This document shows positions 61,962 to 64,000 of a DNA stretch of 64,000 nucleotides, piece by piece. The notes below the pieces were generated by a model. It searched no databases. It had not been told where the DNA came from and saw only the letters and a list, made by a program, of their open reading frames with translations. Made by a program: the position numbers and the translations under genes. The stretch covers positions 4,341-68,340 of the forward strand of contig DATAEK010000390.1 in NCBI GenBank assembly GCA_036258055.1, written 5' to 3'. Position 1 is the stretch's first letter. Each line of letters begins with the position of its first letter. This DNA is from DATAEK01 sp036258055 (GTDB taxonomy: Bacteria > Acidobacteriota > Vicinamibacteria > Vicinamibacterales > 2-12-FULL-66-21).

Positions 61962-62918
61962 TTACCAGCCGCCCTTGCTGCGCACGAAGTCCTCGACCTC
62001 AGGCATAGTCGGCATGAAGTTGGCGCAGCCGTGGCGCGTGACGACGATCGCGCCGGTTGCGTTGCCGAGGCGCGTCGCGCGATCGAGCGCCAACCCCTGC
62101 CGCAACCCAGCGATGAGCCCGCTCGCGAACGCGTCCCCGGCACCCAGGACGTTGAGTACTTCGATCGGAAATGACGGGATGTCGCGCGGATTCGCACCCG
62201 GCGCGTGAATCGACGCGCCGCGCGCGCCGCGCTTCACGATCAGCGCCGAGGGTCCCGCGCCGAGCACTGCCTCAATCGCCTTCGTCAGGTCGTTGGTGTC
62301 CGCCGCAGCGGTGACTTCCTCTTCCGTGCCGACCGCCAATGATGCGCTCGCGAGGAGGTTCTTCACCGCCGACGCGTAGTCTGCGCGCGCGGCCCATTGA
62401 TCGGGGCGGTAATCGAGATCCACCAGCACCTGCGTGCCGGATGCCGCGGCGTGCGATGCCGCGAACAGCGTCGCGGTACGGCTCGGCTCGTGACTGAGCC
62501 CCGTGCCGGTGACGACGATGATCTCGCTGTCGGCAACTGGCGCGCGTCGCACGTCGTCGCTCGTCAGTTCGCGATCGGCACAGCCCTCGCGGTAGAACGT
62601 CAACGGGAATTTGTCCGGGGGCTGGATGGCCATCAACACCGCGCTCGTGCGTCGGCCCGGCTTCCGCGGCACGAACCGGGTCTCGACCCCCTCACGGTCC
62701 AGGAATGCGAGCACGAAGTCGCCGACCTGATCGTCGCCGACAGCGGTCAGGAGGACGGAGCGCAATCCGAGGCGTCTCGTTCCCACACTGATGTTGGTCG
62801 GGCAGCCACCGACGTAGGCGTCGAAGCTGGTGACGGCGGTCATCGGGACGCCGATCTGGTGCGCGTAGAGATCGATCGAGCTCCGGCCCATCGTCAACAC
62901 GTCATAGGTGCGCGCCAT
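61962..62918 (-). CDS. iolC: 5-dehydro-2-deoxygluconokinase
   Basis: The protein has 318 residues from ATG 62918 (a GTG one codon earlier is also open). PfkB-family kinase: VLTMGRSSIDLYAHQIG start, DAYVGGCPTNISVGTRRLG and the catalytic LNVLGAGDAFASGLIAGL near the end. TGLSHEPSRTATLFA and DLDYRPDQW match IolC rather than ribokinase. It phosphorylates 2-deoxy-5-keto-gluconate in inositol catabolism. It is the first gene of the iolC-iolD-mmsA transcript and is divergent from the phytase gene. iolB, iolE and iolG are not in the window. Confidence 0.94.
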   Translation of the reverse strand: MARTYDVLTMGRSSIDLYAHQIGVPMTAVTSFDAYVGGCPTNISVGTRRLGLRSVLLTAVGDDQVGDFVLAFLDREGVETRFVPRKPGRRTSAVLMAIQPPDKFPLTFYREGCADRELTSDDVRRAPVADSEIIVVTGTGLSHEPSRTATLFAASHAAASGTQVLVDLDYRPDQWAARADYASAVKNLLASASLAVGTEEEVTAAADTNDLTKAIEAVLGAGPSALIVKRGARGASIHAPGANPRDIPSFPIEVLNVLGAGDAFASGLIAGLRQGLALDRATRLGNATGAIVVTRHGCANFMPTMPEVEDFVRSKGGW

Positions 62919-62921
62919 CAC

Positions 62922-63248
62922 TCGGTCCTCGTCCGGCGGAGCTCGTACCCGCAGAATTCGTGCAGGCAGGGCAGTTCTCAGCGTGATTCTACGTCATGCT
63001 TCGCCAGCTCGACCTTTCCGTCGCGCAGAGAATCAGCCGGCCTATCAGGCGCCTTGGACGGCATCAACCTCAACGACGCCCTGCTCCGGTACTATCAAGG
63101 AGTGGAGAAACGGCCGCTCAGGACGAGCACTATCGCTGGTGAACGGACTTTGTATTGAAGTTCGACTGCAGATCGCGGCCTTGTCGTGCACGACGTTGTT
63201 CGACGTGCCTCGCGGCACGCGAATCCCGCTTCGAGAGGTGCGTTGCCG
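62922..63248. other. Divergent regulatory region between iolC and the phytase gene
   Basis: A 327-bp spacer that should hold the promoters of both. No strong -10/-35 pair, repeat family or known operator was identified. GAGAGG lies about 10 bases before the phytase ATG. It holds no supported gene; the small open frames are not convincing. Confidence 0.5.
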
Positions 63249-64000
63249 ATGACTCGCGGGTGGATGTGGCTGTTCGTCGTATTGATCGCCGCTGTGGCGT
63301 GCAGCGGTCGCGCTTTCGAGGGGACGTCGCCGCCCCCGACTCCCGTGGCACGGTCATCGATGGCGGCGGTCGCGCCGGCGATTGCGACCGATGCCCTTCC
63401 AAAGGATCCTGACGATCCCGCCATCTGGCTCAATAGCCGGGATCCGGCAAACAGCCTGGTGCTTGGAACGATGAAGGTCGCCGCACCAGACGGAGCGCTT
63501 GCCGTCTTCGGCTTGGACGGTAAGCTGCGTCATCTGCTCAAAGGGCCGAACCGTCCCAACAACGTCGACATCGAGTACGGTCTCGATCTCGACGCGACGC
63601 CGACGGACATCGCGGTGTTGACCGAGCGAAACGGGCGGCGATTGCGCGCCTACGCCATCGCCGCGGATGGCAGCGGTCTTCGCGACATTTCGTCGGGGGG
63701 TATGCCAATCCTCGACGGTGCGAAGGGCGACGAGGGGGCGCCGATGGGCATCGGCCTCTACAAACGCCCGAAAGACGGCGCGATCTTCGCGATCGTGTCG
63801 CCCAAGGCTGGACCGAAGCAAAACTATCTGTGGCAATACCGGCTGGCCGACGATGGGACCGGTCGAGTGAAGGCGACGTTCGTGCGGAGATTCGGAGCGT
63901 TCAGCGGTGTCGGCGAGATCGAAGCCATTGCCGTGGACGACGAGCTCGGATACGTCTACTACGCCGACGAAGGCACGGGCATCCACAAGTGGCACGCCGA
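63249..64000 (+). CDS. Beta-propeller phytase, partial
   Basis: The N-terminal 250 residues are visible; the gene runs off the right edge. A signal peptide with a lipobox-like AAVAC (Cys 18) suggests an outer-membrane or periplasmic lipoprotein. PKDPDDPAIWLNSRDPANSLVLGTMK and RPNNVDIEYG (about 104-113), then GEIEAIAVDDELGYVYYADEG, are hallmarks of calcium-dependent beta-propeller phytases (3-phytase). These release phosphate from phytate (myo-inositol hexakisphosphate). It is divergent from the iol operon, whose enzymes degrade the inositol left over. Confidence 0.88.
   Translation, partial: MTRGWMWLFVVLIAAVACSGRAFEGTSPPPTPVARSSMAAVAPAIATDALPKDPDDPAIWLNSRDPANSLVLGTMKVAAPDGALAVFGLDGKLRHLLKGPNRPNNVDIEYGLDLDATPTDIAVLTERNGRRLRAYAIAADGSGLRDISSGGMPILDGAKGDEGAPMGIGLYKRPKDGAIFAIVSPKAGPKQNYLWQYRLADDGTGRVKATFVRRFGAFSGVGEIEAIAVDDELGYVYYADEGTGIHKWHA

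Noticed and set aside
60069..62174. A 701-residue open frame on the plus strand opposite iolD and iolC
   Set aside because: It is the antisense of well-supported iol genes, rich in Arg/Asp/His as expected from reverse reading of GC-rich codons. No recognisable domain.
1..64000. tRNA, rRNA or mobile-element genes
   Set aside because: No cloverleaf with CCA-type acceptor, no rRNA signature and no transposase, integrase or phage gene was recognised by eye. A covariance-model scan would settle small RNAs.

Overview
The window is one contiguous high-GC stretch of a chromosome. It most likely belongs to an Acidobacteriota bacterium, probably of the Vicinamibacteria type. This is inferred from four very large MacB/FtsX-type permeases of the acidobacterial 'ADOP' kind with no partner ATPase nearby, a PadR regulator directly upstream of one of them, two secreted VWA proteins of the acidobacterial type, and many short intergenic repeats. 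I saw no rRNA, tRNA, CRISPR array, phage or transposase gene.

Layout. 1-8.3 kb: plant-polysaccharide degradation (end of a GH29 alpha-L-fucosidase, a GH67 alpha-glucuronidase with a CBM-like tail, a GH3 beta-glycosidase), with an ArsR/SRPBCC pair and a CpdA-like phosphoesterase between them. 8.3-13.2 kb: two convergent ADOP permeases. 13.5-14.7 kb: a secreted DUF3500 protein. 14.9-22.6 kb (minus strand): a complete branched-chain amino acid operon ilvD-ilvB-ilvN-ilvC-ilvE behind an apparent translational attenuator, with argG upstream. 22.7-29.2 kb: small metabolic and defence genes (GarR-type dehydrogenase, class D beta-lactamase, DinB protein, EamA exporter, M20 peptidase, U32-like protein). 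29.2-36.8 kb: sugar-acid uptake and dehydration (MFS plus enolase-superfamily dehydratase), a deacetylase, an ATP-grasp/esterase pair and two small decayed or tiny genes. 37.6-46.7 kb: PadR-ADOP operon, cupredoxin lipoprotein, methyltransferase, cyclase, MBL hydrolase, ArfB and a fourth ADOP. 46.8-58.4 kb: SDR/CoA-transferase pair, S9 peptidase, lipoprotein, alpha/beta hydrolase and divergent VWA proteins. 58.5-64 kb: iolC-iolD-mmsA operon, divergent from a beta-propeller phytase that runs off the right edge.

Most informative points. (1) The ilv leader encodes a 27-residue peptide rich in Ile/Val/Leu. Its stop codon lies inside an 11-bp antiterminator that competes with a Rho-independent terminator just before ilvD. 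(2) Phytase and inositol catabolism genes are divergently paired, suggesting a phytate-to-central-metabolism locus. (3) Several families of short repeats occupy the intergenic spaces: heptamer arrays, a 9-mer array, a REP-like palindrome and a 24-bp GC-rich element. In places they have become gene ends or leaders. (4) Palindromic operators overlap likely promoters of the arsR-like and padR-like genes. (5) Three decayed genes can be recognised (53.7-54.0 kb, 34.0 kb, 14.75 kb).
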